The notes beneath the pieces are model-generated. The model was not told the origin of the DNA. It worked only from the letters and a program-made list of their open reading frames with translations, and did no database searches. From RI-153 sp041391225 (GTDB lineage: Bacteria; Chloroflexota; Anaerolineae; Caldilineales; Caldilineaceae), in contig JAWKOL010000006.1 in assembly GCA_041391225.1 (NCBI GenBank), positions 224,916 to 288,915 on the forward strand: a DNA stretch of 64,000 nt, read 5' to 3'. Positions 37,423-47,877 of the stretch are shown in pieces. Made by a program: the position numbers and the translations under genes. How positions within the stretch are numbered: position 1 is the stretch's first letter; each line of letters begins with the position of its first letter.

Positions 37423-40400
37423 ATGTCCGCTCTAGAAATTGGCCTGTTCGGCGGCTTTCGATTGCGCTACCGCGGCGAAGCGGTATCCACAGTCCGTCAG
37501 CCGATTGTCCAATCCCTACTCGCGTATTTGGTGATCCAGCGTGCTACGCCGAAGCCGCGTCAACACACGGCTGCCGTCTTTTGGCCAGACGTGCCAGATG
37601 CCGATGCGCGCAGAAATCTGCGCAACAAGGTATTCAGCCTGCGCAATCATCTGCCGGATGCGGATCACTTCCTGGCTGTTGATAGCAACGTTCTGCAGTG
37701 GCGGATCGACTCTGATTTCACACTGGATGTGGCCGTTTTTTCGCAACTGCTCGCCCGCGCCGAACAGGCATACACAGAGCCTGAAGAAGCGCGCCAGTTC
37801 TTGGAGGCGGCGGTTGCGCTCTACCAGGGTGAGCTGTTGCCCGGCTTCTACGATGACTGGATCCTCGACGCTCGGGCGCAACTGAGCGACCTGTACGTCG
37901 CGGCACTGGATAATCTCATCCGTATCCTCGAAGCGCAGCGCGATTTTACGGCTGCGCTCGACTACGCGCGGCGCCTGCTGGCACATGATCCGATTCACGA
38001 GGGATCGTATCGTTGCCTGATGCGGCTGTACGCCCTGAACGGCGATCTTCCCCACGCGCTGCGCATGTACCAGGAATGCGTTGCCACGTTGGCGCAGGAA
38101 CTTGGCGTTGAGCCGAGCAGTGAGACCCAATCGCTCCATCAACGAATCCTGAACAGAGAAGTGGGCGAAACCGCATCCGCGCACGTGAGCGCGCCTACCG
38201 TCAGTGTGCTGGTCGGGCGCGAGGCGCAACAGGAGATCCTGCAAGCTGCCTGGCGCCATGCACTTCAAGGACGCAGACATGTCTTTCTGTTGCGGGGCGA
38301 AGCCGGTATCGGCAAAACACGCCTGGCCGAAGACGTTGTCTGGCAATGCGGTCGTCACGGTGTTGTGGCGTGTGTGACCCGCTGCTACCGCGACGCCGGT
38401 GATCTTGCCTACGCGCCCATTGTCAAGTGGCTGCGTTCCGATCTCCTGTTTCCACTCGTCACTGGGCTTGATCGGATCTGGCGCACCGGGTTGGCGCACA
38501 TTCTGCCCGAGTTACTCAGTCTCGATCCTGAACTCCAGCCCCCACCGCCTATCATCAACGGGCGCCAACGTCGGCGGCTTTTCGAAGCGCTGGTTCATGC
38601 GGTTCACAAGCTGCAAAAGCCGCTTCTGCTCGTTGTCGATGATCTGCAATGGTGCGATCAGGAGTCGCTTGAATGGCTCCATTTTCTCTTGGATGTGGAC
38701 TCAACAGCGCGGACACTACTCGTTGCTACCCTGCGAACAGACGAAATCGAGAGCAATCCGCTTATCGATTCCTTGTTGCTGGATCTGCGGCGCGCACAAG
38801 CGTTGACAGAGATCCCGATCACCGCGCTCGATCCAAGTCAAACAGCGATGCTGGCCAGCCATGTCGCGGGCGAGGCGTTGACAGCGACGCAGGCGGCATA
38901 CATTTTCCGCGAAACTGAGGGGAACCCGCTGTTCGTGGTGGAAATGGTGCGATCCGGCCGACATGTTGGCGTAGACGAACCGGATCGATCAAAGTCGCTT
39001 GCCCCGACGCCTGAACTGGCACTCTCCTTGCCCCCAGTGATACAAGACGTCATCATGCATCGGTTGGCGCAACTTTCCACCAATGCACGCCGCATCGTAG
39101 ACGGCGCGGCGGTGGTGGGGCGCGAATTCTCGTTGGATGTGCTGCAGGGCGCTTTGGCAATCGACGAAGACGCGCTGGTAGATGGCATCGACGAACTCTG
39201 GCGTTGCCACATCGTGCGAGAGCAGGGCGCTGTTACCTACGATTTCAGCCACGACAAGATCCGCAGTGGCGTACGCTGAACTGGAAGCGGCGCGCCGACG
39301 CCTGCTGCATCGGCGTGTGGTCGCAGCACTGTCGACGGTACACGCTGCCGATCTGAGTGAAGTGAGCGGCCAACTGGCTGTCCACTACGAACGGGCGGCC
39401 ATGCCGGAACCGGCGATCCTGAGCCTGATCCGCGCCGCGCAGAGGGCGCAGCTCATATACGCCTACGCCGGTGCATTTCGTCACCTGAACCACGCGCTGC
39501 ATCTGCTGACCTTGATCCCGTCGGCGTTGCGGCGCAAAGAACTTGAGTGCGACGTGCAGATGGCATTGGGCGCCACTTCGATTCTGCCGCGGGGCTTCGC
39601 TGCTGCCGGCGTGGCGCAGGCGTTTGCGCGCGCCGGCCAACTTGGGCGGGAACTGGGCGCCACCCAGCAGGTGACACAGGCCTTGGCCGGGCTGTCGGTT
39701 CACTACCTCGTCAAAGGTGACCAGTTGCGCTCTGAAGAGCATGCGCAAGAGATCCTCGTGTTGGTGCGCAGCCACGGATTGGCGCAACACGAATTGGTCG
39801 GCGACTATCTCCTGGGCGCCACGTCGTTGTTTCAGGGCAACCTTGGTCTTTCTCGCTATCACCTACAGCACGCCGTGGACGCTTACCAACCGGTCGATGT
39901 GGCGCGCTACCTCGCCACCTACGGTTACGATCCAGGGATCGCTGCCATGTCGTACCTGCCGTTGGTGTTGTGGCTGCTCGGCTACCAAGACGCCGCATTT
40001 GCACAGGATCGGGCTGTTCAGCAAATCCTTGCCGACAACGCCGATCCGCACAACGCCATCTTTGCCAATAGCATGGCCGTGGTGCTCTTTCAACTGCACG
40101 GTGACCAGGAAAACCTCCAGCACAGGGCGGATAGGCTGATCCGCGATGCGGCGCAGCACGGCGCTGTGCAGTGGGAGGCGCATGGTCATATCCTGCGCGG
40201 CTGGTTGCTTGCTATGCAAGGCGAAGCCGAGGGCGTGGCGGAAATGGAACAGGGGCTGGCTCACTGGCAGATGACCGGCGCCATGTTGGCCGTTCCGTAC
40301 TACCTGACGATGTTGGCGCAGGCTTATGGCCGCATTGGCCGGCACGAAACTGCCCTGGAAAAAGTGGCGCAGGCTACCGCGGTCATGAACAGCGGGTATG

Positions 40401-40693
40401 AGTGCTGGTACCAGGCCGAGATTCTCAGGCGCAAAGGGGATCTCCTGCTGGCGCTTGGCGAAGCCCCCGATCTGGCGGAACGCGCCTTTCTCGACGCGCT
40501 TGGCATCGCCGAACGCCAGGGCGCCCAATCGCTCAAGGTGCAGGCTGTGCAAAGCCTGATTGCGCTGATGCAGCAGCAGGGACGTCACCTGGCAGCGCGT
40601 GAACTGGTGGCGGATGTCTACGCGCACGGCGCTGGCGCTTATGGCCGAAACGGGCTTCACGCCGTGGATGTGGTAATCCAGTCAGTTCAATAG
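37423..40693 (+). CDS. BTAD-AAA transcriptional regulator (SARP/MalT-like, single frameshift)
   Basis: About 1090 residues. N-terminal winged-helix with LFGGFRLRYRGEAV, followed by a bacterial transcriptional activator domain (QYQGELLPGFYDDW-type segment at ~residue 140 and EAQRDFTAALDYARRLL). An AAA/STAND ATPase follows: Walker A GEAGIGKTRLAE (~residue 290) and Walker B LLLVVDDLQWCD (~residue 403). The C-terminal half is TPR-like helices. A shift near 39268 splits SHDKIR from AYAELEAARRRLLHRR. The ATG at 37423 has GAGG upstream. Such proteins gate a response to a ligand through nucleotide state; the target is unknown, though the adjacent secreted genes are candidates. Confidence 0.85.
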
Positions 40694-40904
40694 ATATGTT
40701 GTACACCCCGCAATTCTCCTCTCTCGAACACCTGTAAAACGCAGATCGCCCACAAAAGATTGCTGTAAAACGCCGCGCGAAACGTTGAGAAGACGCCGCA
40801 CGCTTATGCTTGTGGCGGATAGACGCTAAGAGACATCGCTTTCTCTCTGCAATGGTGTCGTACGTTGTTCCTCATGCTCCACAAAATCCCACAAGGAGAA
40901 ATTC

Positions 40905-41729
40905 ATGAAGAAGTATCCGATCCTGGTATTCGTACTGCTGCTATCGCTTGCCCCACTTGCTGCTTCTGCCCAAGCCAGCGCTGATCCACAAGATCCATCC
41001 GAAATCATTCAGTCGATCTACGCTGCTCTCGAAGGCGGCGATGTGGACGGCGCCATGGAAATGGTTGCCGAAGATGCCGTACTTACCCTGATCCCCCCAC
41101 CTCTGGGAACCGATGGCACTTTCGTGGGTGCCGACGCAATCCGAGATTGGTATGACAGCCTGGTTGCCAACAACATTCGCATCGAGTTTAGCCATGTGGA
41201 TGTCTCTGGCAACATGGCTTCCATGTCGATGGCGACGTGGGTGGACGATCTCCCGATCTCCCCGGCGTTCTTCGACGGTAGTGGCATCGTACAAGGAGGG
41301 GAGCTGAAAGCGCTCAGTTGGGCGATGACACCGGCATCTATGGCTGCGCTGGACGCTTTCGCTGAAAAAGAGGCAACGATGGCGCTTGTCGCAAGCTACT
41401 TTGACGATCTCTGGGCGCAGGGCAATCTGGACCTTGCCGACGAGCTCCTCGCAGAAGATTTTGTGAGCCACAACTTCCCTGCCGGTGATCGAGCGGCCTT
41501 GAAGGATGCAGTTGCCGGCTTCCGCGTTGAGAACCCCAACGCCTACTTTAGCTACGATGATGTGGTGATTGGCGACGGGCAAGTATTCATCATCAACCGC
41601 ATGATGGCGCGACCCGAAGGCGCTGCGGCCGACGCCGAAGGCGAAGCCATCAGCCCACCGATGGTATTGATCCTGGGTATCCAAGACGGAAAATTTACAG
41701 ACCGTTGGCTATTCTTCCTTGCTCAGTAG
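40905..41729 (+). CDS. Secreted double NTF2/SnoaL-like protein
   Basis: 274 residues. Signal peptide MKKYPILVFVLLLSLAPLAA with cleavage predicted after SAQA. Two NTF2-like (SnoaL-type) folds: residues ~30-150 start EIIQSIYAALEGGDVDGAME, and ~155-270 start VASYFDDLWAQGNLDLADEL. Each has the alpha/beta-cone pattern of small-molecule binding or isomerase folds; the ligand is unknown. The start has AAGGAG upstream. A similar double-domain gene lies at 43366-44374. Confidence 0.8.
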   Translation: MKKYPILVFVLLLSLAPLAASAQASADPQDPSEIIQSIYAALEGGDVDGAMEMVAEDAVLTLIPPPLGTDGTFVGADAIRDWYDSLVANNIRIEFSHVDVSGNMASMSMATWVDDLPISPAFFDGSGIVQGGELKALSWAMTPASMAALDAFAEKEATMALVASYFDDLWAQGNLDLADELLAEDFVSHNFPAGDRAALKDAVAGFRVENPNAYFSYDDVVIGDGQVFIINRMMARPEGAAADAEGEAISPPMVLILGIQDGKFTDRWLFFLAQ

Positions 41730-41741
41730 AGGCGGATTCCG

Positions 41742-41978
41742 ATGCGTTACATCAATCCTGATCAACAGTCGCGGTCACATCTGTTCACCGTGCGTCTGCG
41801 ACCCGAATACCTGGGCGATGGACGCATCGAATATGGCGTGGTCAGATTCGGCTTCCGCCAATAGCGACCAACATGCGCATCGCACTCCGGCGTTTCCGAT
41901 CTGGTGAGTCATCTGCAAGCGTCGCTTACTGATGCCGGTGTTGATCCACCCGCTTCTCCCATTCAGAGGACGCATTGA
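41742..41978 (+). pseudogene. Small conserved hypothetical, frameshifted
   Basis: Reads MRYINPDQQSRSHLFTVRLR then PEYLGDGRIEYG, and in another frame SDLVSHLQASLTDAG. The pattern (F-x-V-R-L-x-P-E, DGR-x-E, and a WxxLxxHLQ-like end) resembles a small protein I associate with this phylum. The middle is disrupted. Function unknown. Confidence 0.4.
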
Positions 41979-42023
41979 TTCACCCAGACTGCCTTCCGCC
42001 AATCTGAACAAGGAGTCGACCGT

Positions 42024-43275
42024 ATGATCCGCTTAAGTTTCTCTACACTACTGCTGCCAGAATGTTGTTGGCGACGGCCTGTCAACCGTTGGTTGTGCCG
42101 ATTGCGGTGCTGGTGTCGCTGCAGGAAGAGGCGTCGCCGATTGTGAACCTGAGATCGAGCGCCCGGATGCGTGCTGACGTATGGCGTGGCGCGGCCATAT
42201 GCTGTGGGGACGCGATGTCGTCGTAAACCCGACCGGATCGTCCACTGGCGACGACCGTCTGGCATCCACATTCAGCCAGAGGGCGTGGATGAACTGATCA
42301 CCACAACCGTCCCATCTGGCCCATCTTTGCCGAGTATCCTGCCGGGCCGGGCGATCCGGCGATGCCGAGTTCTGATCTCAGCGGTGGGCCGTATCCGCTG
42401 GTGTGGTCTTCGACCGGGTTCAGCATCGTCACGCGTGGTTGCCGTCAATTTCACCGAACATCTCGCTTCATACGATTTGTAGTGATGGCGCCGGACCATC
42501 CCGGTACATCGCTCGCCGATCCTCGGCGATGACATTAAGATGTACATCAATCGACCACTGACGTTTGCGTGATCTGCCTAAGTGCCGCCGCAGAAGCAGG
42601 TGATGGCTCTTGACGGGTCTTGTCGATGCTGAAAAACTGCGGTCACCGGCGTATCTTCCGGCGATCATGATACGGACGCCGGCGGCGCACAATACGATTT
42701 TTCGGCTCTGTTACGACATGGATGAAGAACTTGAAGCCTACATGGGGGGAAGACTGTGCCCAGATCATCGCTTACACAGAGAGGGAATTGCCAACCCGGC
42801 CGGCTTAGATGCCGTACCTCAGGGACTCTGGCCACCCTGTTTGCGGAAAGACAGTCGATGCCATTCCCATTGTCCCCGACGAAGGACTTTACGGCGTCGA
42901 TGACAGTGGTGGCGTCGGCATTGATTCCACGCTGATTCTTGGCGCTGGTCGAGATGTATTCAATGCCGCTGAACTTGGGGCGATTCCTCAGTTTGAAACA
43001 GTGGGTAGCGAGCACAAAGGTCTGGTGATCTTTGATCACGCCAATCACGTCTTCCTCGTCAACGCCTGTAAGGCCAACCCGTGGATGGCCACCGACGCAG
43101 GCCAGCCACTGGTTCTGTTCGATCCGGTGGGATATGCAACGAGCCCACGATCTGAGTAATCACTTTGCCACAGCGTTCCTCGTTGGCTGAACCCTACGGC
43201 GATGAAGATGCCGCGGCAGCGCTGGCGCCGGAGAGCGTCGATTTCAACGGCATCATCTATGGCGCGAGGTACTAA
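42024..43275 (+). pseudogene. Secreted alpha/beta hydrolase (PAF-acetylhydrolase/dienelactone-like), multiple frameshifts
   Basis: Pieces in all three plus-strand frames read as one protein: a lipoprotein-like start (MLLATACQP), EYPAGPGDPAMPSSDLSGGPYP, VVMAPDHPGTSLADP, FTASMTVVASA and finally FNAAELGAIPQFETVGSEHK then GLVIFDHANHVFLVNAC, ending SVDFNGIIYGARY. The strands match chlorophyllase/PAF-acetylhydrolase-type hydrolases; the nucleophile elbow is lost in a broken stretch near 42640. At least six shifts. Both flanks of every shift remain conserved, so indel errors are more likely than old decay. Confidence 0.6.
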
Positions 43276-43365
43276 AGTGCCTCAAGTACCTATGCACCTT
43301 CACCGATAGACACAACCGATAGATAAACCGGATAGACAAAACCGATAGACAAAGAGGAGACAAAC

Positions 43366-44374
43366 ATGAAGATTCGCAAGTTGTCGTTGCTGCTTTCGGT
43401 TGCATTGGCGTGCCTACTGATCTCTGTCAACGGTGTACATGCCCAGGAAACGGACACCGCTGAAGCGAACAAGGCGCTTATTTGGCGCTTCTACGAAGAA
43501 TTCTACGTGGAGAAGAACAAAGACGATGTCGAAAAGTACTTCAACGAGACATTTGTCGAGTGGGGTCCAGGCGGCGTGCTCACATTCACCGACTATGACA
43601 GCCTGCACGAATACCTGAACAGCAACTGGCCGGATCTACAGGTCGACATGCAGACTGTGTTTGCCGAAGGCGACTACGTGGCCGCGCGATCCGTCATTTG
43701 GGCGCCCGAAACTGGGCTGGACAAGTCGATGGCCATCCAGATCTTCCGGGCTGGAAAACGGGCGCATTTCAGAGCTATGGGAGGTCTACGATCAACTGCC
43801 AATCTATGCGCTGTTTGGCATGGTGGAATTTGTCGAAGAGGCGAGTGGAGAATGCTGAATCCGCAACCGAACAAGTCAGTTCCACTGAGGCGAACAAGGC
43901 GTTCATCCAGGATTACTATCAAGAGCAATACGTGGAGAAGAACAAGGAGAACGGAGAAGTTCTTTACCGAAGATTTCGCCGAAATCAACCCCCTGAAGGT
44001 AGATTCTCCTTCACCACTTACGACGATATTCGTGAATACATGAAAGGCGTCGCACCGGATCCGAGGTCGACATGGATATCCTCGTAGTAGAAGTTGGCGA
44101 GATATGGCCGTTGCCAAATACACCATTTGGGCGCCGGATCAACTGGACTGGATAAGATGCCCCTGCCTATTTCTACCGTCCCGAAGAGCCGGCCTCATCG
44201 CCGAAGCGTGGGAAATCTACGCCGACCGGATACCGGTCTATGAGGACATTCGACGTGATCCGCTACGTGGGCGAGGGTGAAGAGAGGAAAGCGCCGAACA
44301 AAGCCTGCGCCACCTGGGCTGCCTGTATGCAACTCATGTGGAACGATCTCCTCGGCGGCGTGAACGGCAATTGA
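43366..44374 (+). pseudogene. Secreted double SnoaL/NTF2-like protein, frameshifted
   Basis: Signal peptide MKIRKLSLLLSVALACLLIS, then a first NTF2-like domain (ANKALIWRFYEEFYVEKNKD) and, in other frames, ISELWEVYDQLPIYALFGMV. A second domain reads ANKAFIQDYYQEQYVEKNKE, followed by a LIAEAWEIYADRIPVYEDIR segment. The last frame ends MQLMWNDLLGGVNGN. The two domains have nearly identical openings, showing internal duplication. Shifts at about 43765, 43850, 43945 and later. Ligand unknown; same architecture as the gene at 40905. Confidence 0.6.
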
Positions 44375-44549
44375 TCTGCTCATCCACCCGACTCGCGCCA
44401 GACCGTCTCTGCTGCCGCCGTTCCCTTTGCAAGGCAACATGCAGGGACCGGCTCCGCTGGTTCCGCCCGCGCTCCGGCTCGGCTCCTTCCTTCTCCGTCG
44501 CGGAGGCCTCCGCGGCCAGTTGTGGCGGATCCACTGGCGGCGGCGCGGC

Positions 44550-44899
44550 TATCCGGCGTAATCGGCCTGCCGGGCGGGAAGTGACGGTGAAAGATGTACT
44601 CGTCCAAGGTCGGCCGCCCAAAAGATGCTCCCGATAGATGCGGTTGAGGCGCTCTTCGTCCACGCCGTGGTACCAGATCCCATCCGGGTAGACGACCAGG
44701 ATCGGCCCGCTGGCACAGACGCCCAGGCAGCCACAAGGCACGCATCACACGATCTGGGTTGCTAAACCGATGCCTGCCGTTTGCGGTGCAGGGCGCCTGC
44801 TGACGCAGCAGATCGTCACCGCTCGCTGCCGGCGCAGTTGCCGTTGGTGCAGATGAAATGCCGTCCGTACGGCGGAATGCTGGGGATCATCTCACTCAT
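44550..44899 (-). pseudogene. [2Fe-2S] ferredoxin (thioredoxin-like), frameshifted
   Basis: MSEMIPSIPPYGRHFICTNG then NCAGSE, a shift, DDLLRQQAPCTANGR, a shift, and GCLGVCASGPILVVYPDGIW then YHGVDEERLNRIYREHLLGG, followed by DEYIFHRHFPPG in a third frame. The spaced cysteines (CTNGNC and GCLGVC) are the cluster ligands of thioredoxin-like [2Fe-2S] ferredoxins. The ATG is at 44899. It would act as an electron carrier. The downstream 44375-44549 holds no clear gene. Confidence 0.65.
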
Positions 44900-44921
44900 C
44901 ACATACTCTTCGCAGAAACCG

Positions 44922-44951
44922 GAATCAGGGCTGAGCGCTCAGCCCTGATTC
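44922..44951. repeat. 30-bp perfect palindrome
   Basis: GAATCAGGGCTGAGC followed by its exact complement. It lies between the divergent ferredoxin and gltX genes, 23 bp upstream of the ferredoxin start. Confidence 0.8.
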
Positions 44952-44989
44952 TCCACAGCCTTCTTGACTCAAAGTTTTGATGTCGCGGA

Positions 44990-45082
44990 AATAGAACGCG
45001 GATTTAGCGGATTGGCGGAGCTGACCCGATTTTCAGCACATTTATTCGTAATCCGCCCAATCTGCCTGATCCACGTTCTATT
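44990..45082. repeat. Inverted repeat, family C (GATCCGCGTTCTATT type)
   Basis: Ends AATAGAACG and CGTTCTATT, inner arms GGATTGGCGGA and TCCGCCCAATC. Related arms occur at about 9400-9425, 55373-55410 and 59608-59633. With the palindrome at 44922 it fills the 44900-45212 gap. Confidence 0.65.
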
Positions 45083-45212
45083 CTGCTCGTATTTGAATCC
45101 CAGTTTGATTCGCCTCCCGATTGACGCCCACACACCTCTATGATAGGCTACTCGCTACGGTACTTTCTGGAATGTGTGGTTGTTTCCTTCGTCTGCAAAC
45201 AGGAGCCATTCG

Positions 45213-46736
45213 ATGACCTCTTCATTAACACCCCCAAACCGGGCAAGTAGTGCTTTGCGCCCAGCCCAACCGGCTACCTTCATCTCGGCGGTCTGCGGCC
45301 CTCTTTGATCGGCTGTATGCGCTTGCCACCGGCGGCCAGTTCATCCTGCGCATCGAAGACACCGACCAGAAACGTTACAATCCCGAAAGCCTCAACGATC
45401 TGATGACTGCAGCCTGCGCTGGCTCGGCCTGGACTGGGACGAAGGCCTGATGTAGGCGGTCTGCATGGCCCCTACGTGCAGAGCGAACGCAAGGATCTTA
45501 CGCCCAACACATCGAACCGCTGATCGAAAGTGGACACGCCTACCGCTGTTATTGCACCGCCGAACGCCTGACGCGGTGCGAGGAGCAGCGCAAAAGCGGT
45601 CGGCCCCGGCCACGACCGCCACTGCCGCTACCTTCGCCCGAAGAGCGTCGGCATTTGGCAGCGCAGGGCTTGCCCTCGGTGGTGCGTCTCGCCGTCCCCG
45701 AAGACGGTTCCACCACCTCGCCGACCTGATCCGGCGACATCACCACCGACAACCGCCAACTCCAAGACGCCGTCCTTGGTGAAGAGTGACGGTATGCCCA
45801 CCTATCACTTCGCCAGTGGTGGTGGACGATCAACTGATGGAGATCACCCACGTGCTGCGCGGCCAGGAATGGCTAGCTCGGCGCCGCTGCACCAGATCCT
45901 CTACGACGCTTTCGGCTGGGCGCCGCCTGTCTTCGTGCATCTGCCCATCATCCTCGACCCGAGCGGCAAGGGCAAGATGAGCAAGCGCAAGACGGTGGTG
46001 GCCGGTAAGGAATATCTGGCGCTGGTGCATGAGTTCATCGAGGCCGGTTACCTGCCGGCAGCAATGTTCAATTTTCTCACCAATGTGGGGTGGAGCTACG
46101 ATGCTTCGCAAGAAGTCTTCTCGGTGGAAGACGCGGTGGCGCGCTTCGATCTGAACGCGGTCAACCCGTCACCGGCAGCGCTGCCCCATGACAAACTGGA
46201 CTGGCTCAACGGCCTACGTACATCCGCGAGTTGACACCGGCGGCATTGAAGGATTCGGTGATTCCTTCCTGGCCAAGGATCTGGGCCGATCCGAGGCCGA
46301 TTCGCGCGCCGACAGCCGATTGGACATCCTCGTGCCGCTGATCCAAGAGCGCATCAAGCGGCTGGACGAGGCCGCCGAATGGCTCGACTGGGCGTTTGTC
46401 GACGCCGACGCGGATCCAGTACGACGATCCGTCCTTGCTGCTGGGGAAGAAGCTGGACGCAGGGCAGAGCATCGCCGTCCTCGAGAAGGGGAAGGCGATC
46501 ATGCAGGCACTCGAACCCTTCACTGCCGACGCGATCCAGGTCGCCTTCCGCGAAGCTGCGGATGAGATGGATGTCAAAGCGGCAGCTTCTTTGGTCCTTT
46601 TCGGGCTGCGATTTCGGGGAAGAAAGTATCGCCGCCGCTTTTCGAAAGCCTCGAAGCACTGGGCCGAGCGGAAGTGCTGCGCCGCCTGGACAACGCCATT
46701 CAGGTTCTCGGCCGTGAATCGGTGCCGGGAGACTGA
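45213..46736 (+). pseudogene. gltX: Glutamate--tRNA ligase, many frameshifts
   Basis: Class I synthetase charging tRNA-Glu. Ordered pieces cover the whole protein: PTGYLHLGGL (HIGH-like), LYALATGGQFILRIEDTDQK, RCYCTAERL, MEITHVLRGQEWL, VFVHLPIILDPSGKGKMSKR with the KMSKR loop, then FNFLTNVGWSYDASQEVF and the anticodon domain up to GRESVPGD before the stop at 46734. About ten single-base shifts occur. The gene is essential and no other copy is visible here, so indel errors are the most economical explanation. Confidence 0.85.
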
Positions 46737-46799
46737 CCAAACCCGTCGGTTTCTAGACCCGCCAGGAGAAAAGCAAACTGGGCGGACGCGTGTGAGCAT

Positions 46800-46833
46800 C
46801 CCGCCGGGTTTCCTGCAACCCGGCGGGTTTTTT
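46800..46833 (+). terminator. Rho-independent terminator after gltX
   Basis: CCCGCCGGGTT pairs with AACCCGGCGGG, followed by six T. The arms are the same as in the terminator at 5540. Confidence 0.9.
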
Positions 46834-46882
46834 ATGTCATCAACCATCGACCTGATCCTTTCCAACGCATCAGCATGACCCG

Positions 46883-47711
46883 ATGACAAGACTTGGTCTT
46901 GGCACATACGCCTACGCCTGGGCCATCGGCGTGCCCGGCTATCCGGTGACAGAACCGATGGACGGTTTTGCCTTCCTGCATCGCGCCGCCGACCTGAATC
47001 TGCCTCTCGTGCAGATCGCGGACAATCTCCCGCTGGATGCACTGTCCACGGCGACGTTGCAGGCGCTGGTGAATGAAGCGCAGCGCCTGGGGCTCGAAAT
47101 CGAGGTGGGAACACGCGGCATCGCCCCCGATCACTTGCGCCGCTACCTGCTAAAGATCGCGATGGCAGACCGTCGATCCTGCGCTCGGCGGATCGACACG
47201 TCAACCCATCATCCGCACCGTCGACGAGGTCATCGCTACGCTGCGCGCCGTCGCCCCCGAATTTGAGGCCGCCGACGTTACACTCGCCATCGAAAACCAC
47301 GATCGGTTCACGGCAGCCACCTTTGTGGCCATCCTCGACGCCGTGGACAGTACCCACCTGGGCATTTGCCTGGACACCGTCAACTCGTTCGGCGCGCTGG
47401 AAGGACCCGACGTGGTGATCGAGACGCTGGGGCCGCACGTGGTCAACCTCCACCTCAAAGACTTCACCATCCGCCGCGCCGACCACAACATGGGCTTCGT
47501 CATCAGCGGCGCGCCGGCCGGGCAGGGCCTGCTCGATATCCCCGCTCTGCTGGCGCGGCTGCATGGTTTCGGACGCAGCTTCAACGCCATCCTCGAACTG
47601 TGGCCCGCGCCCGAGGCCGACATGGCGCGTACAATCACCAAAGAAGCTGATTGGGTGATGGCGAGTGTCGCCTATCTCAGAGCGGTGATGGATGGACTAC
47701 AAAGTCCCTAG
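46883..47711 (+). CDS. Sugar phosphate isomerase/epimerase, TIM barrel (frameshifted)
   Basis: Xylose-isomerase-like TIM barrel, about 275 residues. N-terminal part MTRLGLGTYAYAWAIGVPGY to LEIEVGTRGIAPDHLRRYL. After a disturbed 50-bp stretch near 47165-47215 it continues VDEVIATLRAVAPEFEA, then AIENHDRFTAATFVAILD, LGICLDTVNSFGALEGP and VVNLHLKDFTIRRADHNMGF. The Glu, Asp and His in these segments are the usual metal ligands. The substrate is unknown. The stop TAG lies within the CTAG that begins the MITE-like element downstream. Confidence 0.8.
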
Positions 47712-47853
47712 TACATGGTGGCCGAAAAGAGTCCATGAAATCCTGCGGAGTGAGCACGCCCTCGTGCGGCGCTGACCCTGTAGACCCGCACGAGGCGTGC
47801 TCACTCCGCGTTTCATATGAATACAAGGACTCACTTGCGCCGTTGTGTACTAG
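47708..47853 (+). mobile_element. CTAG-bounded MITE-like element, full copy (146 bp)
   Basis: CTAGTACATGGTGGCC at the left and TGCGCCGTTGTGTACTAG at the right. The central inverted repeat GGAGTGAGCACGCC...GGCGTGCTCACTCC is about 23 bp per arm. It has the same length and order as the copy at 13642-13787. It lies between the convergent isomerase and baeRF genes. Confidence 0.82.
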
Positions 47854-47877
47854 CTCATCATTCCTCTGGCATTCGGT

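Noticed and set aside
44338..44637. Plus-strand 99-codon frame over the ferredoxin region
   Set aside because: Arg/Ser-rich antisense of the ferredoxin tail; no start context.
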